Shown here piece after piece: positions 34,101 through 45,412 of a stretch of DNA of 64,000 nt. Positions within the stretch are counted from its first letter, which is position 1. Each line of letters opens with the position of its first letter. The notes under the pieces were generated by a model. That model was not told the origin of the DNA, searched no databases, and worked only from the letters and a program-made list of their open reading frames with translations. The stretch is taken from the NCBI GenBank assembly GCA_029834535.1, contig JAQMWT010000521.1:124001-188000 (forward strand). Reading direction: 5' to 3'. Made by a program: the position numbers and the translations under genes. Source of the stretch: Chrysophaeum taylorii. Its lineage: Eukaryota > Sar > Pelagophyceae > Pelagomonadales > Pelagomonadaceae.

Positions 34101-36209
34101 GTGGTGCGGTTGGTCTCCGTATCCTAAGTGGTCAGCGAACCTAGCCTGCATGTCCGAGAAAGTTTTGTCTGCTTGTTGTTCGAGCTGCAGCGAATGACTC
34201 GAAACCATCATACGTCTGCGCCGACTCGTGAGCGCGGGAGATCAGCAAAACCGACGGGTGTAAGCCACAATATAAGGTTCCCGTTGGATCAACCATAGCA
34301 TAAAACCGGCCGTCTTGGATAGTGTCGAAGTGATGATACCTTCTCAAAAATCACGTGCTATTAAATTGCAAAGTGCGGATTTTTTTACGCACGGAGGTGT
34401 AGCAATACGCGCAATGACCATTCCCAAGTAGCTTTGGATCAACCGCAACGTCGTATCATAGCGTCCACCGAGAGTTTGCTGCACTGCACCACGGTAGCAT
34501 TTGGGAAATTGGCGCGATGAACCTAATTCGCAGCCTCCGATGAATCAAGAGCTAATTCCTCACGAAAAGAGGCACCTCTTTCGCTCGTTCAACTCCCAAA
34601 GTGCCCGCTAAACAGAACAGCATGACCACTTTCACATAAGTGTACGAAAGCCATTGGACCTTCTCATAGCGCTGGCACACACTCCGAAGCGACACCTTTG
34701 CTCTTCTTCTTTGGCCCGATGCCCTAGCGAAGGCCTTCCATCGTCGTCTGACGTGCCCAACGTCCCATAAAGGGGCGTCGTCCACTTCTTTCCCCCGCGC
34801 ACGCCATAACCTCGCGCGCCAATTTTGCCGGGAGGCAGCCGTTGTCCAGCCCGCTCGCTCGGACGAAGGACGCAGGCAATGACACCGGGCTCCACGGTGG
34901 CGGTGAGCTCGCCTTCTGCTTCTCAGAAGTCAGGTCAGGTCAGGTCGCCCCCCAGTCGTCGTCGGCACACCGCGTAGCTCGAACACAAAGCTGGGATACT
35001 TTCACGACACTGTGTGCGTGCCGGATATTAAAATTGCAGCGAGCCTTTGCATACGCTCGACACCAACAAATTAGAGCACGAGCTTCGCGCCGCATCTCTA
35101 TGAACGGAACGCCTGCTATATTGCCCGGAGCAAGTGTTCTCTTCTTCCTTCTCCCCCAGTTACTGTATCCCATTTAATTCTACGCGTTTCTCATCCCCGT
35201 AGACTTCCCTGCCGGTCACGCATCCTTTTGACCGTCACATTCATAAAGTGTAACCGGAGCTTTTCAGTGCAGCCACGTCCGCGCTCTTCGCAAAACAGTC
35301 AACTCCGTTGCGTCGTCGTCGTCGTTCGAGCCTCGGCTGAAAGTTGGTAGCCTGTTTCGGCGAGGATACCCTTTTTCCTTCCTTCGTAAGCGGCATACAA
35401 AGCGATTGACCTCGCCGCCGAACATCTGGCGCACGCTTAACATGTGTCGGTCTCACCCTTCGTTAGACGTGCTTCTCCATCGCTTGGGCCGTCGTCCTCG
35501 AAGGTCCTTTCTGCCGCCGCTTAATTGAGCCCCAGTTCTTCGAATTATGCTCTAATTGCCTTTCCTGCCGCTGCCGGATTATCCTTCGAGTCGAGAAGGT
35601 TGCGTTGATCTTCGTCGTTTTAATAAGTTGCGCCTGGAAATGACGGAAACTCGGCGCCGAGAATCTTCGGAGTGCTCTTGGTTGACTGGCCCGGAAGTAA
35701 TTAATCGTGGTTGCTATTATAGAATTGTTCCCACTGGTCTCTAGTTATTGGATTTTCGACGTCAGCACCAAGGTCGGCGTCTTTATACTGGTTTTGATTA
35801 AATTTTTCCTCCACGCAATTTTTATTATTATCCAGTGGTTGTTGTGGTGCGGCTCCTCAACATGAGGAGGCGGCCTGGCCTTGGTGAATGAATGCGAAGT
35901 GAATTCTTAGTATTTTTCAAGGGGTCATGAATTGCTGCTATGATGACTACAGCCGGCCCAAAAATCGCTACTTTTTTTTTGCGAGTGACATACAGAACAG
36001 CAGCCGCTGCGTCCAAAGACAGCCCCAACACACCCACCGCCCCCTTCCTGGGGTAGCTAGCGCTCCGGTACGATTCTCGACGGGCTCTGGAGCGACGGGC
36101 CGACGATACCAAAACCTGCGCGGCATGAGTGGCAAAATCTGTCGAAAGCTCAAAACGAGAAGAGGCTAAAGCATAGGAGTCGCGCCATTGGGTCGAGGGA
36201 TGGGTCATT
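34101..36209. other. interval without a supported gene
   Basis: The left part may still be eroded gypsy sequence. Several ORFs of 60-110 codons occur without family signature. A triple AGGTC repeat lies at about 34933-34947. Confidence 0.35.
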
Positions 36210-37180
36210 GGTTGGGTGAAGTCGAGGTGGTTGGGACCATCATCGGCGTCGACGACACCGTCGTCATCATCCGCACCATCGGCGGCCGCCGCCTCGCGCT
36301 CCTGCACGCACCGCTTCTTCAGGTCGCCGCAAATTAATATCGCACCGAATAATGAGGCGGTGCGCATCGGCGCCGATTGTCTCGCAGACGCAGCCATCCT
36401 TGCGACGAGTCCAGACGGCCAGGAGCCGTGCGTAGAGTTGATTCTTCTCCGCGCGCTGGCGTTTGGCCTCCGTCACCTCAGTGCGGGAAGCCTCCCGGGC
36501 TTTGCGCTTGCCGAGAAAAAACGTTCGACAGCTGGCCGAACCGCGTCCGTCGGTGACCCGGATCTCGGAGATTTTTTTCTTGCGAGTCGGCTTCGCCACC
36601 CCCAAGATGCCGGCGTTCTTGGGGTCGACCTCACGCTCGGACTGATACTTGATGATGCCCTCGGGCATGGACTCGAGAAATCTTTCTCGGGCGACTTTGT
36701 TGTCGTGTCGAACTTGGGCTTCTCGCCGACTGGAGGCGGCGGCGAGTGCATGACGAAAATGGAGCATTCTCCGGCGCCAGGTGCGTCTCCTCGATCGATG
36801 CCCACCTTGCTGAAGGAGTTGATGCGATCCTTGGGGCTGCTCCAAAACCTGCGCAAAAAAATCTCTCCATCCCCTAAAAAAAAAATGCTCCTCGACGACC
36901 ATCTCTCGTCGCAGTTCGCCGCGGCGCGCTTGGCCTCCGCCTTCTGCTGGCTCATCTTGGTGAGCGAATGCCGCGAGTAGAAGCCCAGGAAGAATTCGTC
37001 CGAGGGCATCTTGCCGCGCGCGCTGGCGGAATTGGCGAAATGCGCGTGCTTGCGGCGGCCACCCTCGCGATTCTGGGCGCGCGAAGCAAGATGTGGCTGG
37101 CGCACCTTCTTACCCAGCTTACGGTCGCGGGCCGCGTCCTGCGCCAGGTTCGTCGCGATCGACGATCATCATATTCCAAT
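36210..37180 (-). pseudogene. DDE-type transposase relative, copy 1
   Basis: The minus strand holds NREGGRRKHAHFANSA, SDEFFLGFYSRHSLTKMSQQ and AEAKRAAANCDE. These match copy 2 at 47.1-48.2 kb (GGRRKKVPFNNANYKL, FIGFFARNSHRISTKI, IEAKRAAVNCDE). A Lys/Arg-rich middle follows (AKRQRAEKNQLYARLLAVW), then an end resembling the ICGDLKR segment of copy 2 (GDLKKRCVQERE). The pattern of a short basic head, FLxGF-x-RN and a helical NCDE region before a DE-containing core resembles DDE transposases of pogo/Tigger type. The catalytic middle seems deleted here. Several frame changes are needed. Confidence 0.5.
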
Positions 37181-38240
37181 AGGGCGTTCTCCTCGACGTC
37201 CGTCAGAATAATTGACTGCTCCCGACGCGCGCGTGCAGCTCCGCGTCCTCGTCGAACGACACGCTCGGCCCCTTGAGGCGATCATGGAGCTGCCGCCACG
37301 AAATCCGTTCCTTCCACTCGGGGGTGATTCTTCCTCATCCGCGCGTTCGAGGGGCAATTGGATAGTGCACGCGCCGTCGCCTTCTCGCCCGCGGGCGACC
37401 TCTTCGCGACGGGCTCCTGGGACAGCACGGCCGCCAAGGAACAGCAGGTTTTAGCTGTGAAACAAAGGCGACGCTGCAGAGGCTCGAAGCGCCTTCTTCC
37501 AGCCGAGACCAGCTGCGAGGAAACGAGCCAAGTCCGTCAGGGACAACGGTGGAGTGCGTGACGACGAGGACGACGTACACAATGAGGTGATGTCCGAAGC
37601 AGAACCGGTCAGGCCAACTCCTGTCAGAAGTACCGACCCGATCGACCTCTCTACGGCGACGTGACCGATGTGAATCAAAGCAATGTTTGTGTGGGCTTGG
37701 CGCCTTCGACCAGCAAGAGCACAAAGCTCTAGCGTCGGGTTCTGTACCGACAGCAATCGATCGCGAAGGCGTCATGCCGGGCGAGCGAGCTCCTGCGTGG
37801 ATGGAAAATTGTGTCTCGTTCTTCGGCTGACGGCGGTCGCTCTTGGCCCCAAGGAACTGTCCTCCGTCCTGTGGAAGCCGACACGACGCTCTGTTCGCCG
37901 CATGTGCGAATGGGCAACTCGGCAGTCGACCTCTTGTCGTCCCCGTCGCACTACGGGGATGGGCTTGGCGTCGCGGCTTCGGAAAAACCGCCCCCTTTGT
38001 TTCGGATCGTACGCAACGCAGATTTCGCCGACGACGTGATGCGCAGTCTTATCGACGACGACGAGCAAATGACGGAATGCGCACGCCGACGGCAGAACAC
38101 GAGAGGTGGGCGACGGGCACTGCGGCTACCATACCGTAGCGTGCGGCAGGTTCCCCTGAAGCGCGGTAATTGCGTCGACGACGCAATCACTGCCGCGCAA
38201 ATAGATGTCGAGATGTCGCGCGATGTGGTTGCAAGAGGAT
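37181..38240. other. interval with a WD40-repeat scrap
   Basis: On the plus strand at about 37350-37440 a single WD40 blade is legible (LDSARAVAFSPAGDLFATGS followed by WDST). It is the only hint of a lost WD-repeat gene. The remainder to 38240 shows no supported gene. Confidence 0.4.
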
Positions 38241-40765
38241 TAACTAACTAACTAACTTCGGACCTCTCCCGGGCATGGGAGCCAGGCTGGGCCGGCAGTA
38301 GCCGGTCCAGGATCACAGAGCAAAAATCACACAGTTGGGGTAGAGGCGAGGGATGAAAGTGCGTGGATGGCGGACCGCCACTGCGCGCGGTCTTGTGCGA
38401 GGTCGTGCCACGAGTTGAAGGGGATGTCGCATTTCCGGAGTGCCTTGGCGAGCGACCTCCCGTACGTCATCTGCGGAGCCCCCGGTGGGCGCTTGGAGCG
38501 GACCCAAGACGAGAGCATCTTGCGAGGGAGTCGGGAGAAGGGCATGCGGGCGACGTGACCGGCCCAGCGGAGCTGGCGGCGCGTGACGTAGACGTCGATG
38601 GACTCGAGGCCGAGGCGCCGCAGCAGGATCTCCGTTGAGATGTGGTGGAACCAGGTGTGTTTCCGGGTCACACGACACATGACGCGGGCGCACTGCGCGT
38701 GGAAACACCGCAGCCGGCGGAACAGGACCTCGGTGAGGCACCACGATTCCGCACCGTGAAGGAGGATGGCCAGGACGAGCGAGACATAGACGAGGCGCTT
38801 GGCGCGAGCAGAGACGGACTTCGAGGCGAAGATGCAGTCCCGCAAGGCACCGAAGGCCTGAGACGCCTTCTTGATCCGCGCGTCGACGTCTGAGTCGTCG
38901 CGGCAGTCGCGCGAGAGGACCGAGCCGAGGTACTTAAACTGGTCGACGACCGGTATGAAGCGGCCGCGCCCGAGCTCGATGTCCGAGAGGTTCGTGTCGT
39001 CGAACGACTTTGGGTCGCCGTACAGTTGTGCCGGGCGAGCGACGAACAGAATCTCCGTTTTGGACGCCGCTTTCGTGTGTCGGTTGCCGCAATGCACCTC
39101 CATGCCCCAGGCGTCGCAGTGTTCGATGAGGCGCGGTGTCTCGCTGGCGGCGATGTGGCGGTCCCAGAAGAGAAAGGCAACGTCGTCGGCGTACGCCGAT
39201 TCATCGAAGGGAAACTCGTCGCCGCGAGTGGACCAACCCCGGTTCGTCATCTGAAAGTCCTTCCGCGTACGGTAGACACACGGGGCGCGGCCATGGCGTC
39301 GTCGAAACGACGTCGTCAGTGCCGCCATGAACAGCACGAACAGGACGGGGCCCAGGACGTCGCCCTGCTTGACGCCGATGATCGAGTCAACCGAGGCGAC
39401 GACACCGCTGACCGAGAAGTGGACCTGGATTCGGTGGAGGCCCTTGATGACTTCGACGAGCTTCGGCGGGGCGCCGAACTTCAGGAGCACCTCCCAGAGA
39501 AGCTCTCGCGGGACGCGGTCGAACGCCTTAACGAAATCGATGAACAGTACCCACGAGTCCTGACCGTGCTCACGCCGCTTCTTCAGCGCTAGCTTGAGCG
39601 AGAAGGTGGCGTCGGACGTACCGCGCTCGGGTCGGAAGCCACATTGGGACTCGTGATCGAGGGCCTCGCAGATGACGTTGAGTCGCGCACGGACGATGTT
39701 CGAAACGATCTTCTGCGCGACCTCGAGCATCATGATCCCGCGGTAGTTGCCCGGCAGGGAAAGGTCCCCCTTTTTGGGGAGAATCCCGAGGAGGCCTACG
39801 TCCCACTCGGCCGGCTGGACTTCGGACTCCCAGAACTCGAGGACTACACGCTCCAACAGCGGGAGCGTGCGAGCGTCGGTGGCGAGCGCCTTCCAGACCT
39901 CCGCGCGCAGGCCCGATTCGCCGGGCGCGGTGCAGTTCAGCTGACCAACGGCCCGTTTTATCTCCCCCTGCATCGGTGGTTCCCTAGTTCCGGACGGATC
40001 GGCAACTGGTCAACGTCGTTGATCACGGTGGGGTCGTAGCGAGCTTGTCGACTGTAGAGCTGCTTGAAGTGCGCCTTGAACACGTCGGCGTTCTCCTGTG
40101 GCGACGAGCACCTGCTACCGTCGGCCTTCGTCATCAGCACCTGCCTAGCCAATGTGGTCTTCGTGAGACCGCGTCGGAGCCGTCCGACCGTATTCCAGTA
40201 TTTCGAGGTGCCGCCGAGCGACTCGCTTCCCGCATTGAGTCCGGCACACAGACGAGTAATCCATCGCCCTTTCGCCCGTGCTACGGCCTTCGCGAGCCGC
40301 GACTTGATCGCCCGAAGGTCGTCGAGGATCGTGGACGCCGAGCGAAGACGTGCGTCGCTCGATCAGAGGCTGGAGCTCTTCCGCCGCGTCCTCAAACCAT
40401 CCGGGTCGGAGGCGTCGGGTCTTCGGCAGTAAGGCGTCAGAGGCCGAGGCCGCCGCCCGCGCAAGGCGGGAGTACGGCGAGGACGGCGAGCCCTGGTCGG
40501 CGTCGGGTACCTCGTCCGTGGCGTCGGTCGGTGCGTCGTCGGTCGCGTTGTCATGTGACCCACGGCCCAAGCCGAAGATGTCGAGCACTTTCGAGCACCA
40601 CCGGCGCCGGAATCCGAAGCGCGTGCTTTCTGAGCGCAGGGGAGCGTAGTCGAGGCGCGCCAGAGAGGGCCGTGTGCCAGGAGGCCAAGAGGATTGGAGG
40701 ACAACAACCCTGACGTCATCGTCAAGAAGCTGTCGCTCGACCCCGACTTTGCGGAGCACGTTGTT
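38241..40765 (-). mobile_element. LINE (non-LTR retrotransposon), 5'-truncated, long copy
   Basis: The 3' end at 38241 carries (GTTA)n, two hairpins and the 3' UTR. Coding sequence runs to about 40760. An imperfect duplication (GTTGCAAG at 38228-38235 and 40766-40773) may mark the insertion. The endonuclease domain is absent, so the copy is 5'-truncated. It is nearly identical to the LINE at 7965-9586 but without the inversion, and serves as the reference for that copy. Confidence 0.9.
38327..39973 (-). CDS. LINE reverse transcriptase, open reading frame
   Basis: A 548-codon open frame covers most of the RT and the C-terminal domain. RT motifs in order: LLGILPKKGDLSLPGNYRGI (fingers), GFRPERGTSDATF (motif 2a region), LFIDFVKAFDRVPRELLW (motif A), GVKQGDVLGPVLFVLFMAAL (motif B), YADDVAFLFWD (motif C, catalytic Asp pair) and DQFKYLGSVLSRD (motif E). 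The C-terminal part (LRWAGHVARMPFSRLPRKML, SWHDLAQDRAQWRSAI) is common to many non-LTR elements. Upstream, the protein continues in other frames through TLARQVLMTKADGSRC and AKGRWITRLCAGLNAGSE up to about 40760, with at least two frameshifts. The enzyme would prime cDNA at a nicked target and recognise the 3' hairpin tail. As placed it lacks endonuclease and cannot act alone. Confidence 0.9.
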   Translation of the reverse strand: MQGEIKRAVGQLNCTAPGESGLRAEVWKALATDARTLPLLERVVLEFWESEVQPAEWDVGLLGILPKKGDLSLPGNYRGIMMLEVAQKIVSNIVRARLNVICEALDHESQCGFRPERGTSDATFSLKLALKKRREHGQDSWVLFIDFVKAFDRVPRELLWEVLLKFGAPPKLVEVIKGLHRIQVHFSVSGVVASVDSIIGVKQGDVLGPVLFVLFMAALTTSFRRRHGRAPCVYRTRKDFQMTNRGWSTRGDEFPFDESAYADDVAFLFWDRHIAASETPRLIEHCDAWGMEVHCGNRHTKAASKTEILFVARPAQLYGDPKSFDDTNLSDIELGRGRFIPVVDQFKYLGSVLSRDCRDDSDVDARIKKASQAFGALRDCIFASKSVSARAKRLVYVSLVLAILLHGAESWCLTEVLFRRLRCFHAQCARVMCRVTRKHTWFHHISTEILLRRLGLESIDVYVTRRQLRWAGHVARMPFSRLPRKMLSSWVRSKRPPGAPQMTYGRSLAKALRKCDIPFNSWHDLAQDRAQWRSAIHALSSLASTPTV

Positions 40766-40773
40766 GTTGCAAG

Positions 40774-41095
40774 GAGGCCGTCGGATCTTCGTGGACCCGT
40801 CGACTGCACTCAGCCCTGCTGTAGACCGCCACTACTGGTTCGGCGGCACCGACTCGATGGAAGGTCTAGTCCCAGGCCAATGTTTACTCGACTTCGCTTT
40901 TGGACGGACTTCGCTGTTCAGAGATTCAACGCGGATGGGACCTTCCTTCGAAGACGTGCCGATCAGTCGCTGGACACCAAGTCTGGATGACCTGCTATTT
41001 GAGCACGACGGCAGAGTTCACTACACATCCTGTGTAAGCGTCGAACTTGAGCAGGCTGCCATCACAGTACATAGATGGCTCTATCCGCAGCCTGG

Positions 41096-41096
<1 letters not shown>
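40774..41096 (+). other. unidentified open stretch before the tetranucleotide array
   Basis: A plus-strand frame reads on without stop (HYWFGGTDSMEGLVPGQCLL, SFEDVPISRWTPSLDDLLFE, VELEQAAITVHRWLYPQPGY) and then dissolves into the TTTA array. I do not recognise it. It may be the end of a plus-strand retroposon whose tail seeded the array. Confidence 0.3.
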
Positions 41097-41436
<340 letters not shown>

Positions 41437-42977
41437 CGCTCGCAACGAGCGACACTTAGTGCTAGTACTCGCACTTGCCGCATTGACTGAAGATACATAG
41501 TGCGCAAGTGCGAGGTGCGAGCTCGACCCATCAGCGTCGAGACGAGGACGAACTTCCTTCTGTCTTTTCGCACACCAAAACAATAGAATTTCTAGAGCTC
41601 AGGTCGCTCGCGCTATAAAACCAGAGCCCTTATTGTTGTTTTTTTAGAAATCCGCAGAAACGTAGTAACGTATCTTATTATGCTTGTGCACAGACTGCGC
41701 ATGATGCTCTCTTCTTCGAGCTGGGAGGTTGCCTGCAAATGCAATATCAAAGTACCTATCTTCCTGCCCATAATGGGGGGTCCTGGGCTGCACCCGTAGC
41801 GGCAGAGTGAGGTAGGCTCAGGGTCGTAGGGCATCACCCCCATATGTATAACCCATCTACAAACACCAGCGATTTCTGAGGCGCCTGTCATTTTCCCGTT
41901 TTTTTTCATAGCCGACTGCGAAGTGTGGGAGGAGTGGGCAATGCCGTTTTATATAAGAGCATCCGAGGCTGGGGCATCAGAGGCTGCCCCCGAGAAGGCC
42001 TCGTCCGAGCCCGGGGACGTGCGACGAGAGGGGAGGGCTGCCCGCCGCGCGTACGCGTCTTGTCGCCGGACGCGAGTGCGACAGAGCGTGACTGACATCA
42101 CGCCGGGTGGCCTGGGTAGGGTTGCCCGAGGCCGCGACGTGGCTGAGGGAGGGAGCGACCGGAGCAGCCTCACTCACGGTAAATGCGGCGTAGCTAGCGC
42201 GCCGTGGCCTCACAGACGTTGGCGCAGTCGCTGTCGCGCCGCAGCCACTTCGCGTGCCCGCGTCCGCTAGTTTAGCCTGGTATTCGAGCTCGTGTCGAAA
42301 CTCAAGCCGTAGCTCCAAGTCCCATTACACCCAAACGACGTTCTCGACATCCACGCGCCCCAGTTGTCGCGCTCGTCAGTCTGGGCCCGCACGCCCCGAG
42401 ATTGGAGTCGTTCGGTACGACGGAACTGGCGGCGTCGCGTGGTGGATTGAGTATCTGTAAATAAGGGTCTGCATATATATTACCCCGTTCCTTATCGTCG
42501 GCGTCCGCGAATTCCGCACCAACAACCACAGCCGACGGCGACGCTTCATCGCTCGAGCTTCCATCGACAAACACACGAGAATTGTCTGGCGTCGCGTCGA
42601 CAAGACCCCAGAGCTCAGTACGCTTGTCGCTTTCGCTCCATTCCCCGGGGCATCCTTCGGTCAGGATCAGTGTTCGGCCGATGTTGCTTGCTCGTTCAGA
42701 AATCTTGAGCAGCGCGCCGCAAAATGATGACGTGTGACGACCGACCTATTCAGGCCTCTCATTTTGGCTGGTGCTGAGTCACTGCTGACGTGTGGCAGGC
42801 TAAACGAACCAATCAGCGTCGTTCGGATGAGCTAGTCATAGAGCGAGCGAACTCGCAGTACAAAATCAGTCCCACAATAATAAGTGGGCAGGCGCGCGCG
42901 ATAAAAAGAGGCAGAACCACGGAGACCATAGACCTTCCTGGTGCAGTAGGTCAGCAGTGGGCGAGTCGGTCCATTAC
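41437..42977. other. interval with a diverged relative of the FGAFGEAS ORF
   Basis: On the minus strand at about 42180-41960 a peptide reads VAASGNPTQATRRDVSHALS, close to VAASGNPAQAARSQQDVTLR of the plus-strand ORF ending at 45231. It is a decayed second copy of that region in opposite orientation. Otherwise I see no supported gene. Confidence 0.45.
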
Positions 42978-43290
42978 TTTTGGGTGTTGTAGGAGTGGGT
43001 GTTTCCACCGGGAGACGTATAAGTGGCCGAGCCCCGACCATTGTCGTAATAGGTCGACCCGTCGTCATTTTTGTAGTAGTAGGATCCTGCGGAGCGGTCC
43101 AAACGGCGACGTCGTTGACTCACCGTCAGCGTTGGAATAATGGTAACTCGACCCCGAATTCGAATTCGTTCCTCCAGGTGTGTCGTAGCTGGTGGCACGT
43201 AAACGGATCGTTTTCGTTCGACACATACTGGTTCCCGTGCGAGTTGACACCACTCCGGTTCTCCATTTTGAATGTATGAGTCAGGGTTTA
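42978..43290 (-). pseudogene. Tyr/Ser/Gly-rich repeat protein, C-terminal fragment
   Basis: Two frames on the minus strand give short Tyr-rich repeats: SSYHYSNADGEST, then GSYYYKNDDGSTYYDNGRG and ATYTSPGGNTHSYN, ending in a TAA near 42978. The repeat pattern suggests a structural or cell-surface protein, but no domain is named. It abuts the 3' end of the first Helitron-like fragment. Confidence 0.35.
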
Positions 43291-43297
43291 GGTTAAG

Positions 43298-44535
43298 ACA
43301 AGTGCAGGCCAGTAAGTTCACCTAGTCCCAATCTCTAACCCTAGTAAGTTCAGGTCTGGTCCCAGTAAGTTTCATATAAGTTCACCTGGTCAGTAAGTTC
43401 ACCTAGCTCACACCAACTCCTTTGAGCTCGTCGCTCTCGCCTCCGCCAATCTAAGCTGCTTTGATCCGCACGCGCCGCCAACCTTTGAGTTTACTCTAAA
43501 ACCCTTTACTCTAAAAACCCCAGTATGTTCACCTGGTCCCAGTTTCACCTGGTCACTCAGCTCACCTAGTCCCAATCTCCAACCCCAGTAAGTTCACCTG
43601 GTCCCAGTAAGTTCACCTACAGTGCGCGTGTAGACGCCGGGAGGGGGCTTATCGGTATTGCGCAGCACGTGTGGGGTAGGGTGGAGTCGTCGACCCAGAT
43701 GAGTATATCCTCGGGGTTGCCGATCGACAGAGAGCCACGTAGAGCTGGACGTGGCAGAAGACGGGCTTGGGAAAGAGGACGCCGACCTCGCGGGGCGTCT
43801 GGCCCTGGCTCTTGTTGATCGTTTGGCGTAGGCGGGCCTTAAGCGATACAGGTTGGAGGAGCCTCGGTGACAACGACACGATCGATCATGTATCTGGTAC
43901 CGTTGCAGTGGCCGTGCGACGGGTCGAGGTTGCGAAGACTTTAAGCTCGCGATCAAAGTCAGCATGCCGTTGGTTGTCAGGGAGTTGAAAACTCGACTGT
44001 AAAGAGCGAGGCGTCGTCTTCCGACCCAGCCTAGTCAGCCGAAAAGAACTCCGACGCCTCGTCTCCGGGAAAAAAGGCCGCGGTCATGCGCGCGTTGTCA
44101 GCATCGACAACATCGTTTCGACGGGGCGTGAGAATGGCGCGCTGAAAGAGCCGCCGCGGGTCGTGGAAATAGTCAACGACACGATCGATCATGTATCTGG
44201 TACCGTTGCAGTGGCCGTGCGACGGGTCGAGGTTGCGAAGACATTAAGCTCGCGATCAAAGTCAGCATGCCGTTGGTTGTCAGGGAGTTGAAAACTCGAC
44301 TGTAAAGAGCGAGGCGTCGTCTTCCGACCCAGCCTAGTCAGCCGAAAAGAACTCCGACGCCTCGTCTCCGGGAAAAAAAGGCCGCGGTCATGCGCGCGTT
44401 GTCAGCATCGACAACATCGTTTCGACGGGGCGTGAGAATGGCGCGCTGAAAGAGCCGCCGCGGGTCGTGGAAATAGTCTGCGAGGTCGCCGTAGACGGCT
44501 TGGAGGATCACTGTCTGGCTCTCGCGCCTACCTGA
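43298..44535 (-). mobile_element. Helitron/Pif1-like helicase fragment, copy 1
   Basis: Minus-strand frames give the C-terminal half of a Pif1-family helicase of the kind carried by Helitrons: RAILTPRRNDVVDADNARM, FFPGDEASEFFSAD, NLDPSHGHCNGTRYMIDRVV, then INKSQGQTPREVGVLFPKPV and CHVQLYVALCR, the near-terminal helicase motif. A 303-bp segment is tandemly duplicated (about 43875-44177 and 44178-44480). Frameshifts and stops break the frame. The left end (GGCCTGCACTTGT on the minus strand) is shared with copies 2 and 3, so it is probably the element's true 3' boundary, though it is not the classic CTRR end. Confidence 0.8.
43310..43620. repeat. 19-bp tandem array at the 3' end of Helitron copy 1
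   Basis: Imperfect units of AGTAAGTTCACCTGGTCCC recur, with the variants CACCTAGTCCCAATCTC and TAACCCTAGTAAG. Equivalent arrays lie at 45425-45778 and 54283-54440, next to the same helicase C-terminus. Confidence 0.85.
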
Positions 44536-44547
44536 TCCTTACCCTAA

Positions 44548-45231
44548 ATCGAGGGACAAACAGTCTACGGCCGGTACCGAGGCAATCTCGCCCGACGTCA
44601 AGTCGTCCCAGACATCCTCACCACGCTCGACAACAAGGAGCAACTCTACGACATCAAAACCCTCGCTTGGGGTTCGTTGTACACCGCCCACGCCCTCCAT
44701 CCCTCCCACCCGTCGCCTGTCGATCGGCGCGCAGCGCAAGTCCACTCCGAACACCTCGCTCACGCCCGCGGCATCGACGCCATCATCCCCCAGCCGGGTA
44801 CAGCACCACCGCCTGGCTTCTTGGGCCCTGTCGAACAGCGGCTACGTAGCTACGGCACCGTCGCCGGCCTCGTCTTTGGTGCCTTCGGTGAGGCCAGCGC
44901 GGCGTGCCACGCTCTCTCCCAAACATGCGCAGAGCGCATCGCTGCGCGAACCTGGGTGACAAGCGGCTGCGCCAACTTCACAGAGGCAAAGGCGGCCCAA
45001 ACTCGCCGCATCTACCGTGAGTGGGGGATCGCCAACGCATTAGGCCGGGCTCGCTGTGCCCTCACCGCCCTCACCCTTGTCGCCGCCTCGGGGAACCCCG
45101 CCCAGGCCGCCCGATCCCAGCAGGACGTCACCCTTCGTCGCACATACGTCCGGCGGCAGCATGCGTACGACCTACGGGCGGGGCCCGTCCTCTCTTCGCC
45201 TGCCCCACGCCTCGGCGATGACCCCGACTAG
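44548..45231 (+). CDS. conserved unknown ORF (FGAFGEAS signature) divergent from the Helitron helicase
   Basis: The frame is open from 44548 to a TAG at 45229, about 227 codons, with no ATG near its start, so its beginning is missing or spliced. Residues include GNLARRQVVPDILTTLDNKE, LYDIKTLAWGSLYTAHALH, GFLGPVEQRLRSYGTVAGLV, FGAFGEASAACHALSQTCAE, then AAQTRRIYREWGIANALGRA and CALTALTLVAASGNPAQAAR. I recall similar stretches in many algal genomes next to mobile elements, but know no name or function. It starts only about 20 bp from the helicase fragment on the other strand. Truncated relatives are at 42.0, 46.4 and 63.9 kb, so it travels with the cassette. Confidence 0.55.
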   Translation: MEGQTVYGRYRGNLARRQVVPDILTTLDNKEQLYDIKTLAWGSLYTAHALHPSHPSPVDRRAAQVHSEHLAHARGIDAIIPQPGTAPPPGFLGPVEQRLRSYGTVAGLVFGAFGEASAACHALSQTCAERIAARTWVTSGCANFTEAKAAQTRRIYREWGIANALGRARCALTALTLVAASGNPAQAARSQQDVTLRRTYVRRQHAYDLRAGPVLSSPAPRLGDDPD

Positions 45232-45410
45232 GTCCCGCGTACTTATCTCCGCCCGTCAGGCACATCCCTCATACCCCACAAACCCACCCACATCCTTCAT
45301 GCTCCCCACACACACCCCCCCCTCTTAGCAGTCGACATTTAAAGACAAACAGTCGACATTTAAAGGCAAACAGACAAACAAACAGACAAACATCTGTCGA
45401 TTAGTAGTTA
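45232..45410. repeat. terminal module of the cassette, copy 1
   Basis: After the ORF stop comes a block of CCCACAAACCCACC and CCACACACACCCC followed by CTCTTAGCAGTCGACATTT and AAAGACA, then CAAACAGA repeats. The same block is at 46440-46645 and, with small changes and doubled, at 63781-63897. Confidence 0.85.
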
Positions 45411-45412
45411 AG

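Noticed and set aside
35828-36397. 189-codon minus-strand ORF
   Set aside because: Only its first part overlaps the transposase-like relic's C-terminal segment; the rest shows no conserved sense.
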